A DNA stretch of 64,000 nt, from NCBI GenBank assembly GCA_016946835.1, contig JACVTC010000048.1:868501-932500 (forward strand), read 5' to 3'. The notes beneath the pieces are model-generated. The model did not search any database, was not told the origin of the DNA, and saw nothing but the letters and a program-made list of their open reading frames with translations. A program made the translations under genes and the position numbers. The stretch is from Neocallimastix lanati (nom. inval.). Its lineage: Eukaryota > Neocallimastigomycota > Neocallimastigomycetes > Neocallimastigales > Neocallimastigaceae. Below are positions 53,859 to 64,000 of this stretch, piece after piece (position 1 is the first letter of the stretch; every line of letters starts with the position of its first letter).

Positions 53859-54134
53859 ATGTTATTTTTTTCTGCTATTATTGCAATTATATTAGTCGAA
53901 TCGTGGCTAATACATTGAATTAGACAATACAACGACTGAAGCTTACTTATGTATTGAAGAAGATAATTATAACGTAGTATATATTTGTAAGAAACGTGAA
54001 GAACACTTTTATCACGTTAAGTTATATGATTGCTATAATAGAAATGAGCATACTGATAGGAATTTTGTTCCAAACAATAGAGATAGTCCTGATGACTGTA
54101 ATATTAAAGGTTATGTTAATATTAAAAGGTGATC
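53859..54134 (+). pseudogene. 5' relic of a secreted-protein gene
   Basis: It begins with a signal-peptide-like MLFFSAIIAIILVESW, then a one-base frameshift near 53917. Next comes an open segment starting ELDNTTTEAYLCIEEDNYN, with VVYICKKREEHFYHVKLYD and five cysteines in all, stopping at 54132. LINE sequence resumes at 54136, so the gene end is missing. It follows the membrane-protein 3' relic in the same orientation, as in a tandem gene family broken by insertions. Function unknown. Confidence 0.5.
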
Positions 54135-54135
54135 A

Positions 54136-55540
54136 ATGTTATTTTACAAGAAAGATCCATCTTTCTTTATTGGTAGTAAAAAATTACCTAAAACTGACAA
54201 CTATATTTATCTTGGTATTCCTTTTGATGAATCTTTATCGTTGAAAGCTATACAATCCAAATTAAACAGTAATTTAAATGACAAATTAAATTCGTACTTT
54301 CGATTTCTTTATTAATAAATCTATTCCTCTCCCATTGAAGAAATATGTTTTAATTTCCTTTATTCCTAGCCTTGTTTTATATTATGCTCCTCTCTTTGGT
54401 TCAAATAAGAGTAGATGCTCTAAAGCTCAAAAAAAAATTATTAATAGAGGACTTTATTTGGAGTTGTGGATTTAAATCTCGTAATTCTTATGTTAGTCTC
54501 TATGATATTACTCGTTGTATTGAGAATACCACCTCTTTCAGCTATCTGTACTATATCTCAATTACGCAACTTTAGAAAATGGAAAAACTTATCATGTATC
54601 TTTAATCATCTCATTAATAATATTCCTATTATGTCACATTACTCATGGACTAAAGAATCAAGGACTTTGGATAAGAAATTAAATGGTTAAAAAATCAAGT
54701 GAAATAAAAAAGTTTTATTGGGAAAGAGATGTCTTCAAACCCTCAAAAGCAAAAAAAAAAAAAAAAGCAATTATTTACAAGGAGAATGATTTTGGATTTA
54801 TTTCGGAAATTAAAAAACTTAACATTTCAATATCCAAAGTATCAATTGGGATTCTTTTTGGATTTCTCGAATTAAGGTGTGGCTTTAAATTTGACATTAG
54901 TATTTCCATTACAAGAAAAATAGTCTTAGAAGATTGCTCTAAATATTGCCGATGTTGTGGTGTTAGTGTATCTAGCTTTTCTAACTGGATCTTTTCCTGT
55001 AAAGAATTGGAAAATTACAGAAATAATTCTTTACCTTTTCTAGATGATCTCTTTTTGAAGTTTGCAATGATAATTGAACAAAAAATCCTTGGATGTTTCT
55101 TTCGATTCAGAAAAAGGATTATGATAATAATATTTATTATCATAATCCTTGGCGTGTGTTCAATATGTGAAAAAATTAAAGTTAATGATAAGGAAAATAG
55201 ACAATTAGTTGACAATATTTTTTTAAACAAAGTTCAACTTCGTCGACTGTTCCGTATTTTGTGGGGATTGCGGAGTTTCTAACGAACGTAATACCATTAA
55301 TTTGTCGATCTTTTAAAATGGTGATGAAATGGTGATTCCGTTGAATCTATTGAATTTACTGTTGCTAAGAGCGTCGACGTCGAAAGGATAAGGCATGGAT
55401 TTTCACTTCCCGGTGAAAGATCTGATACAGATTCGTTTGATAACACTAATACTGAAATTATTACTCGCAATAACGGATGTGGTGTTATCATCGATGAATG
55501 GGAAAAGTTAGAAACTATTGCTTCTAACGCACTTTTATAA
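54136..55540 (+). pseudogene. LINE relic, 3' part: RT thumb, C-terminal zinc knuckle and tail
   Basis: It resumes the element broken at 52889: KKDPSFFIGSKKLPKTDNYI, YLGIPFDESLSLKAIQ, IPLPLKKYVLISFIPSLVL, YYAPLFGSNKSR, then SYVSLYDITRCIE, RKWKNLSCIFNHLINN, MSHYSWTKESRTLDKKL. An open piece at 54683-55282 follows, with FYWERDVFKPSKAKKKKK and the zinc-knuckle-like CRCCGVSVSSFSNWIFSC and NNSLPFLDDLF. The last conserved text is AKSVDVERIR, then CGVIIDEW, ending at TAA 55538, shortly before a poly-A run (55643-55673). Multiple frameshifts. The architecture (APE endonuclease, RT, C-terminal C-x2-C knuckle) fits L1/Tad-like non-LTR elements; the clade is not assigned. Confidence 0.75.
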
Positions 55541-55638
55541 TTATATAATATATAATATTTTATTTCATGTATTTTATTTTTTTCTTTAAAATCATGTAAT
55601 TTTATTATTATTATAAATTAAATAAATTTTTCTCTAAG

Positions 55639-55674
<36 letters not shown>

Positions 55675-55912
55675 CATAATTCATTTATTTTTTAATTCTA
55701 AGGCTATTTTATAATATCAAATATAGTATTTAATAATAATTTGTTCTTTTTCTCGATTGGTATCACTAAATTTCAGTAATTATATTTTCTTTTTTATAAT
55801 AAAATATCTTAATTAAATTAATATCTAATTTGATAATTTTTTTTTTTCTAAAACAATAAAATATTTTCTTTATTATTTTTTAATTTATATTTAACTTTTT
55901 TTTTATTTTTTA

Positions 55913-55957
<45 letters not shown>

Positions 55958-56478
55958 ATATATTAATTTTATTAAACTAGAAATAAACTTTATTTAATAG
56001 TATTTATTAAAAAAAATATATGAAAATAAAATAAAATGAAATTTTTTTGCTTTTTTTTTGCATTAATATTAAAAAATTACATTATAGGTTTTGAGAAGAC
56101 GAATTTGCCTCTAATTTTTACTATTCATTCATTGATGATAACACCACCATTTGGATGATATTTATCATTCCAATGCATATCAGAATGTCTTCTTTGCCTT
56201 ATCGTTTCGGCGTCAACGCTCTTGAAAGCGGTAGGTTTAATGATATACAAATTGATCGTATTGTCAAAAAAAAAAATTATTAATCCCAATAGACATAACA
56301 TTAATAAGGAATTCCACAAACCCTACAAAATATGAAATCGAGAAAAAAAGACTCTCTTTGAAGGTGATGGGAAAACATTTTTTTAATAAAGCGCTTTCTT
56401 TCCCCACGAGTTGGTCTTAAAGATTTTATGTACAGCATTTCCACCAAGATGGAGATATATTACGTATTTATATTTAAT

Positions 56479-56527
<49 letters not shown>

Positions 56528-57144
56528 ATTATTTATTATTAAAAAATTAGTATTAATTATTTAAATTTTGTTAATTATGAAGTATTGAAGAAAATTTATT
56601 TAAAAAAATAAAATATTTATTTAATTATATGCTATTATTTATATTTAATTATTTAATAATTTATTATATATATATAATTATTCAGTTTACTTCATTATGA
56701 AGTATTTCTATGTATATTAAAATGGATGGATGGAAAATTTTAAATAACTACTAATAAATAAAAATTATAAATTTTAAAAATTAAATATAAAATATTAATT
56801 AATATATATGATTTTTATTTATTGGTTATGATATAAAACTCATAGTTCGAAGTACTATTGTTGGGATTTATTTATTAAATTTATTAAAGTATTATTTACT
56901 TATTTATTTAATTTTATTATTAAGATTACATATATTTATTCAAGTAAACACATTTAAAACTAACAACTTTCTTACACACTTATTTACTTACTTATTTACA
57001 CTTTTCTAAATTCAGAGGTTTATTTTATTTTTAGTTAAAATTAACTATTTAATTAGTTGTTCTTGTGATTAAAATAAACTATTAAATGAATTTTTATACT
57101 TAAGAAGTATTATAAATATTAATAATTATTATTTAATAGCATTT
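55541..57144. other. Intergenic A/T-rich DNA
   Basis: It includes the LINE 3' poly-A (55643-55673), an (ATT)n tract at 55920-55955, a T run at 56481-56520 and the minus-strand relic listed next. No host gene seen. Confidence 0.45.
56100..56330 (-). pseudogene. LINE 3'-end scrap, minus strand
   Basis: The minus frame includes FKSVDAETIRQRRHSD and PNGGVIINE, parallel to AKSVDVERIRHG and NGCGVIIDE at the end of the plus-strand LINE (55350-55500). It is therefore another copy of the same element end, in reverse orientation. Confidence 0.5.
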
Positions 57145-57506
57145 CTTAATCGTTCATTTCATAATGTGGCGTATTTTGTATGTGGCTTGCTTTTTAATAA
57201 TTAAATAAATAATAAATTTTTTTTTTTATATATAACTTATTAATATTCAATTGTAAAAATAATTTTTTATAATTCTTTTTTATTAGAATATATTATTATT
57301 TCTTTTGAAATAGTTATTTAATAATATTTATATATTTGAATTATATTTATTTTCTTTCTTTAAATATATTTATTACATTTTTTTTATTTATTTAATTATT
57401 AAATTATTTATATATTTATTTATAATTGTATTGAATATCTTAATAATGTATGGCTTAATTTAAAATATTTATATGCCACATTGCAAATGTAATATTTGAG
57501 AAATGT
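57145..57506. mobile_element. MITE-like element, copy 2
   Basis: The left end AATCGTTCATTTCATAATGT then GGCGTA and the right end TATGCCACATTGCAAATG are inverted partners. The interior shares TGTATGTGGCTTG, TCTTTTGAAATAGTTATT and ATGTATGGCTTA with copy 1 at 48596-48913. This copy is longer through an A/T insertion in its middle. No reading frame. Confidence 0.6.
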
Positions 57507-57734
57507 ACTACATTTATTAATATAAAATAATAAGAATATAATTAAAACAATGATTTATGATATAAAAATTATTAATTATTAGCATAATTATTATATAGAA
57601 ATCAAGCCACATATTGAAATTGTTGTAAAATCATTAGATTTAAATTTGATTTATGACATTAATTTATGTTTGAATAATAAAAATTATTTTATATTAATTA
57701 AGGTTTGAATATTTCATTTTATATCAATTATTAT

Positions 57735-58035
57735 TTAATATTTAATATTTAATATGTCTAAAAATTTAATATTTAATATTTAATATTTAATATTTAATAT
57801 TTAATACTTAATATTTAATATTTATGTAATATCTAAAATTTAAAATTTGATATTTAATGTTTATTAGTTAATATTTAATATTTATTTTTTTTATAATATA
57901 TATTTAATATTTATAGATTATTATTATTTATTTGTTGTTATTTAATATGTATTAGTTAATATTTAATATTTATATGTTGTGATTTAATACTTAATATTTA
58001 ATATTTAATATTTAATATTTATTAGTTGTTATTTG
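57735..58035. repeat. TTTAATA heptamer array
   Basis: Period-7 TTTAATA units, clearest at 57738-57825 and 57985-58020, interspersed with variants. A shorter array of the same heptamer lies at 39380-39430. Confidence 0.8.
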
Positions 58036-58334
58036 ACATTAAATATTTAGTATTAAATATTTATAGCATAAAATATTTAACATATTTTAAATAAAAAAAT
58101 TTAAAAAATAATAAAGGTCTACTAAATATTTTACATATATAAATATATATATATCTTTTATTGTTTCAGTGAATATGAAATTTGATACAAAAAAGGAGAA
58201 CAAAAATAATTTAAATATTTTTTTTTTTTGGTCTACTTCTACTTATTTTGAAATGATTTAAAATTTTAATATAATAAATAATTAAATATATTAATGTATA
58301 TAATATGTACATAATATATTAAAAGTACTTTTTA

Positions 58335-58565
58335 TCTATTTAAATAATAATTAAATAATAAATAATAAATAATTAAATAATAAATAATAAATAATTAAAT
58401 AATAAATAATAAATAATAAATAATAAATAATTAAATAATAAATAATAAATAATTGAATAGTAAGTAATAAATAATTGAATAATATATAATTGAATAATAA
58501 ATAATAAATAATTGAATATAAATAATAAACAATAATTAAATAATTAGTAATAAATTATAAATAAT
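58335..58565. repeat. ATAAATA heptamer array
   Basis: Same heptamer and orientation as the array at 42335-42915, with AATTAAATAAT and AATTGAATAAT interruptions. Confidence 0.8.
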
Positions 58566-60488
58566 AAATTTTTAATTAATTTATTAATATTTAAAATTAT
58601 TATTATCAAAAACACTAAATATAATATATATATATATATAAAAAGAAAAAAAAGAAAAAAATTATATATATATACAAAAGAAAAAATTAAAATAAAAATA
58701 AATGAAATTCAGATTTTTAAAAATTGAATTTTACATTTGAATTTAAATGTAAGTTTTAATTTACTTTTATCTTTATTATTATTTTATTTTAATAATAATC
58801 AATGATTTATGATAATAAAATATAAAATTATGTGAGCTTATTATTATTATATATACATATATTTTATAAAAGTAAATTTATTTTATTTATCAAATTTTAA
58901 AATTTATTATTTGAAAATTATATAATTGTATTTTTGTTGATGTAATTTAATATTAGACTTTAAGTAAATTTCATAAGAAATAATAAAAGTGTATTATATA
59001 TTTTTTTTTTAAAAAAAATAAAAAATAGTTGGAATATTGAATATATAATATAACATATTTTTTAAAAGAATATTTTATAGTTTAATTGAAATTTTATATA
59101 TTAAATATATATATATAAAAATTATTATAAACATTTTATTTTCAAAATATGATTATAGTAAGAAAGATTACTGTATTAAATATTGAATAATAATAATAAT
59201 AATAATAATAAAAGAGATAAAAAATTGATTTTTATTAATTTGGATATATATATATAATAGTAAATAAAATATATATATACTTTTTTTTTAAAAAAAAAAA
59301 AAAAAAAATTTGTTAAATGTTAAACTTTGGTCGTTATTCTTTTATATATATATATGAATAATGTATATTAAAATTATAAATAAAGAAAAGATATTTATTA
59401 TTCGTATTTTGTAAATGAATGTTATCTTTTTAAAACAATTAAAATAATATGTTTTAATAGTGAATATATATATATATATGAGTGTTTATAATTTCATTAT
59501 GTTATAAATTATAATAATAAATAAACTTTATATATTTGAAAATAGAAATTATTAACTAGATAGATTTAAATATTATTTTATATTATAAAATATTTTTTAT
59601 CAAACTATTTTATATAGATTTTATAAAATATATATATATTGTATATATACTAATACTTAAATCTTCTTCTCTTACTCTTATATACTCATAATAATATTAA
59701 TGATTTCAATAAAATTCCATTATGTTATTTTATTTTATATTTATTTTTATTTTTATTATTATTATTTTTTTTTACATTAAATAATTTTAGCAGAAGATTA
59801 TATATATATATATATATACTTATCAAAGTATTTCATTCCTTAATTATAAACAAAACTCAAATATCTATTTTTAAATACAACGGAAAAAAAATAAGAACTT
59901 TACAACAACTTTTATAAACACATTTGAAAAACAAAGTTACAAAATCAAAAATTTTATATATTTTATATTTGAATAGTGTAGAATTAGTTTATAAATAGAA
60001 TAAATTTATATATATATAGAATAAAATGAAAAGTACGTAAGGTTAAGAAAATAGGTTTAAATAAAATTAAAAAAAAAAAAAAAAAAAAAAAAGAAAGAAA
60101 GAAGAAATAACGGGATAGTAAAAAATATATATATATATAATATAATAATATACTTTTATATATATATTATTCAATTATATATATATTTAAATATATGTAT
60201 ATATAGTAAAACCTTTGACGTTAATAATACAATAGAATTTCAAACAAACAAACAAAAAAAAAAAATATTCATTACTTTTTTTTTTTTCTTCTTTATTGAT
60301 AACAAGTGTTAGAGGAAAAATAACATATTATTATCTATTATATTTTATTATATCAATATTATTATTATTGTAATTTTATTTTTTTTTTTTTATATATTTT
60401 ATATTTTTTTTTTTTCGGAAACACAAAACAAAATAAAATATATAACAAAAAATAGAGAAACTGAGAGACGAAGAAACAAACAAATAAT

Positions 60489-60520
<32 letters not shown>

Positions 60521-60607
60521 AAAAAAAAAAAAAGAATATACTGTATGCCATGAAATTTATATAATAATATATTTATTTATTATTATTATTATTTTTTTTT
60601 ATCTCAA

Positions 60608-61748
60608 ATGGAATATAAAAGAAATAAACCAAAATTTCCTATAGGAACTAATCTCAATACTTTTCCTTATTATAATAGAAATCATATTCGTAATAATAGT
60701 AATAGTAGTAATAATAGTTTTATTAGTAAAAAAAGAAATTTTAATAACAGTCGAAATGTAAATAGTTATAATAAATATAATAATAACGGCTTCAATAATA
60801 ATTACAACTTTAAAAATAGTAATAATAGTCACTATTATAATAATAACTACTACTACTATAACAATAATAATAATGTTAACAATAATAATAATAACAATGA
60901 AAATAATGATACTACTGATAACGTCAATTACCAAAATAAAACTATCCTACGAAAAGAAAATGCATGGCATTTCTCTGTAGAGGAACTCAATTCTAGTACC
61001 CCATCAATTAAAGATGGTTATATACCTAAAGAGGAACAAAAGCAACGATGGAAAGCTTGTGCTTTTATTATGTCTATCGGCATGACCATGAAAATGTAAA
61101 AATATAAAATTAAATTAATAATATATATATATATTTTATTAGTTTTATTTTTATTTAATATATATATATTCTTTTTTAAAGAATAAGTTGGTTGAAATAT
61201 ATATATATCCATAATAAAATATTAAATGATAAAGATAATAATAATAATAATAATAATAGTAATAATAATAATAATATATATATATACATATAAAAAACAA
61301 AAAAAAAAAAAAAAAAAAATATAATTTAAAAATTTAAAATTGCTTTTTAACTTATTTTATTTTATTTTATTTTATTTTATTTTCTTCTTTTTCTATTCAT
61401 TATTAATTCATAATAATATAATACTTTATATATATTATATATATTATATACATTTATATATTTTAATATAATAATATAATATATATTCACATTTTTTATA
61501 ATATTAATATCTGGGATGGAAAACAATAATTAATTTGGTTAAATAATGAAATACAATATTTGAAACTATTGATATTAACTCATAATCTTCATCATTATAT
61601 TAATAAATAAAAAATAAAAAAAAATAATAAAAATAAAAAACAAAAAAAAAAAAAAAAAAAAAAAAAAATAAAATAAAATAACAATAAAACTTATAAAATA
61701 ATAAATCAATGAATATTAATTAATTAATTAATTGATTAATTAATAATA

Positions 61749-61780
<32 letters not shown>

Positions 61781-61909
61781 GACCACAAATCACTATAGCG
61801 ACGGCTTGTACATATCTACATCGATTCTATTGTAGAAAAAGTTTAAAATTATATCCACCATATGTATTTATCTCAAAAATTTTTCTTTTCTTATCAGTTT
61901 TAATTAAAA

Positions 61910-61950
<41 letters not shown>

Positions 61951-63538
61951 AAGATTTTGATTTTAATAGTTTTATTTTTTTTAATTATAATAAATATATA
62001 ATTTTATATATCTATTTAATTAAATATTAATAAAGGAAATTGCTGCTTCCTCTATTTTTTTGGCATCAAAAGTCACAGATACTCAACGAAGATTAAAAGA
62101 TTTAATTATTGTATGTATATCTAAGGCTCAGAAAAATGCAAAATTAAATACTGAAGAAAAAACTCATGTAATATATATATATATATTATTGAATATAATG
62201 ATCGATATTATTAATTTAATTTTCTAACTGTTAAAATTTTAATTTTTAATATTATATCAAATATATAATATTTTAAACAATATAATAAATATTTATATTT
62301 ATTATAAATATATATTATTATTTATGAATATATATATATATATATATTTCAATATCTCTCTTTAGGAATTTGAAAAATGGAAAAAAACCATTCTTTATCA
62401 TGAAATAGAATTGTTGGAAACAATTTGTTGTGATATTGTCGTAGATCATCCTTATACTCATTTATTAAAAATGGTGGAAAGATTTAATGGTATGTATAAA
62501 AATAGAATAAATATATATATATATATAAAATAATAAAAATAGAAATAAAAATAAATAAATAATAATAATAAATATATATATAAAGATTATATATTAAATA
62601 ATAATATAAATAATATATGTATATATATTAATATATATATATGAATACTTATAAAAATTTTAAAATATTAATATCTAACAATATTTATTATTATTATTAT
62701 TATTATATTTAATAATAAAAGATTCAGATACAGATTATTCTAATCTAGTAAAATTAGCATGGTGTTTCATTAATGATAGGTAAAATATAGTATTATAATA
62801 TAATAATGATAATATATATATTTTAATATATTAATAAGTTTTTAAAAAAATTTAAAATTCATAATTTTTTTTTTTTTTTTTCTTTTCTTATTCTTCTTCT
62901 TCTTCTTCTTCTTATTATTATTATTATTATTATTATTAAATATTAAATTTTGTTTTTAATTATTTATATTTTATATATTAATAAATTTATAGTTATAAAA
63001 CTACTATGTGTTTAGAATATTCACCTCAAGTAATTGCTGCCAGTTCTTTATATTTGAGTAATATATATGAATATATTATGTTATTTATATATATTTAATT
63101 ATTATTTTTATTATTTTTATTATTTTTTTTTTTTTTGAATAAAAATTATTAGAACAAATAGAAGTATACATATTTATGTAATTAATTAATTATTATAACT
63201 GACTTTTTTTTATTTATTTATTTAATTTAATCAAAGCATGTAAATATAATGGAACAGAACTGGTTGATAAAGAAAATCCAGACGAGCCATGGTGGAAAGA
63301 ATTAAATATTAATGAACAAGAACTTTTATCGGCGACCAGTGAATTGGCCGATGTTTACATGAGAATTATTAAAAGGTATAGTGCTTCAAATTCTGCCAAT
63401 GGTAATAATGTAGGGCATGACCTAGAGAATGCCGACGATGCATTAAAACGAAGAATGCAAAATACACCACCATTATTAAGTCCTGAGAATCAAAATGTTT
63501 CCTCGGTGACTTCTTCCTCCCCTCCACAAAATATATAG
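60608..63538 (+). CDS. Cyclin, CTD-kinase type (Ctk2/cyclin K-like), seven exons
   Basis: Proposed exons: 60608-61095, 61782-61863, 62036-62167, 62366-62489, 62722-62779, 62993-63057, 63237-63538. All junctions are GT..AG, phases agree, and the product is 416 residues. The N-terminal ~115 residues are Asn/Tyr-rich. Cyclin fold 1 starts at WHFSVEELNSSTPSIKDGY and continues KEEQKQRWKACAFIMSIGM, PQITIATACTYLHRFY, IAASSIFLASKVTDTQRRLK; then KTILYHEIELLETICCDI, DHPYTHLLKMVERF, LVKLAWCFINDS, SPQVIAASSLYLTCKYNG. This is the order of transcription cyclins that activate RNA polymerase II CTD kinases; the ASK.TDT..R.KD and HPY segments fit Ctk2/cyclin K best, with cyclins T and L as alternatives. The C-terminus is Ser/Pro-rich. 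Introns are 172-686 bp and nearly pure A/T, unlike the other, intronless genes in the window. Confidence 0.85.
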
Positions 63539-63580
63539 TTTAATTTTTTTTCTTTAAAAGAAACTTTTTTTTTTTAAATT

Positions 63581-63614
<34 letters not shown>

Positions 63615-64000
63615 ATATACATATTATTATTATATTAAATTATAAGTATATATATATATAATATATTTATGAAAAATAAATTAGTAATAAATATATATAT
63701 ATATTAATATTAAAATGAATCAAAGATTAAAAGACAATATAAAATATAATATAAAATAATATAAAATAATATAAAATATTATGGATATCTATTCTCTTAC
63801 TCCTATATATATATATAAAATATAAGAAAACATTTTTATTTTATTTTTATTTTATTATTATTATTATTATTAACTTTTATATATATATATATATATTTTT
63901 TCAATTTCATTTTCTTTTCTTTTTCATTTTTTCATTTATTATAATAAAAACCTTTTTTTTTTTCTTTTATTTTTTTAATTAATTGTTTAATATAGTTTTT
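63539..64000. other. 3' flank of the cyclin gene
   Basis: A/T-rich DNA with an A run at 63583-63610 and (TA)n tracts. No gene seen. Confidence 0.5.

Larger units (their letters stand above)
57507..60607. other. Intergenic A/T-rich DNA and 5' flank of the cyclin gene
   Basis: It holds two heptamer arrays, (TA)n tracts and A/T runs. The final 300 bp upstream of the cyclin ATG are A/T-rich with (AAT)n and (ATT)n. No gene seen. Confidence 0.45.

Overview
The window looks like nuclear DNA of an anaerobic gut fungus (Neocallimastigomycota; Neocallimastix, Piromyces or Anaeromyces type). The grounds are extreme A+T richness (well over 80% by eye, intergenic DNA almost pure A/T with long homopolymers and AT microsatellites), Asn-rich proteins encoded by AAT/AAC runs, and two genes for a secreted GH6 cellulase carrying two fungal (CBM10-type) dockerins. 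That dockerin arrangement is the signature of the fungal cellulosome.

Layout. (1) 1-18.4 kb is a segmental duplication built from three modules. P is a broken copy of the 3' end of the large gene at 18.4-23.7 kb plus its flank. Y is a decayed Asn-rich gene. Q is a Ty1/copia RNase H relic plus the GH6 gene and its flanks. The order is P1-Y1-Q1-P2, then an inverted Y2-P3-Q2, then Y3 and a short Q3 lacking GH6. The two GH6 genes therefore lie in about 5.8-kb inverted arms (3015-8799 and 10457-16257) around a 1.66-kb spacer. The inverted piece is a circular permutation of the Y-Q-P unit. (2) 18.4-23.7 kb holds a 1750-residue single-pass membrane protein with five C-terminal repeats of an S-F-x-S-A / S-F-H-T-I-K motif. 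(3) 23.7-44.5 kb has no convincing host gene. It holds heptamer satellites, minisatellites, a minus-strand LINE relic and a candidate tRNA-derived SINE. (4) 44.5-46.1 kb holds a PH-domain protein with an N-terminal RVTF (PP1-docking) motif, downstream of a triple 43-bp promoter repeat. (5) 46.9-57.5 kb holds a SET/MYND (SMYD-type) protein gene among LINE relics, MITE-like elements and two frameshifted membrane/secreted-protein gene relics. (6) 60.6-63.5 kb holds a seven-exon cyclin gene of the CTD-kinase (Ctk2/cyclin K) type, recovered by joining exons by eye.

Five intact protein-coding loci are supported, one of them (GH6) present twice. They do not form an operon-like pathway. The shared theme is genome plasticity: duplication of a cellulosome enzyme gene with its promoter in repeat-rich DNA, with non-LTR elements, MITEs and satellites filling the rest. 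Everything was read by eye; no alignment or database search was run.
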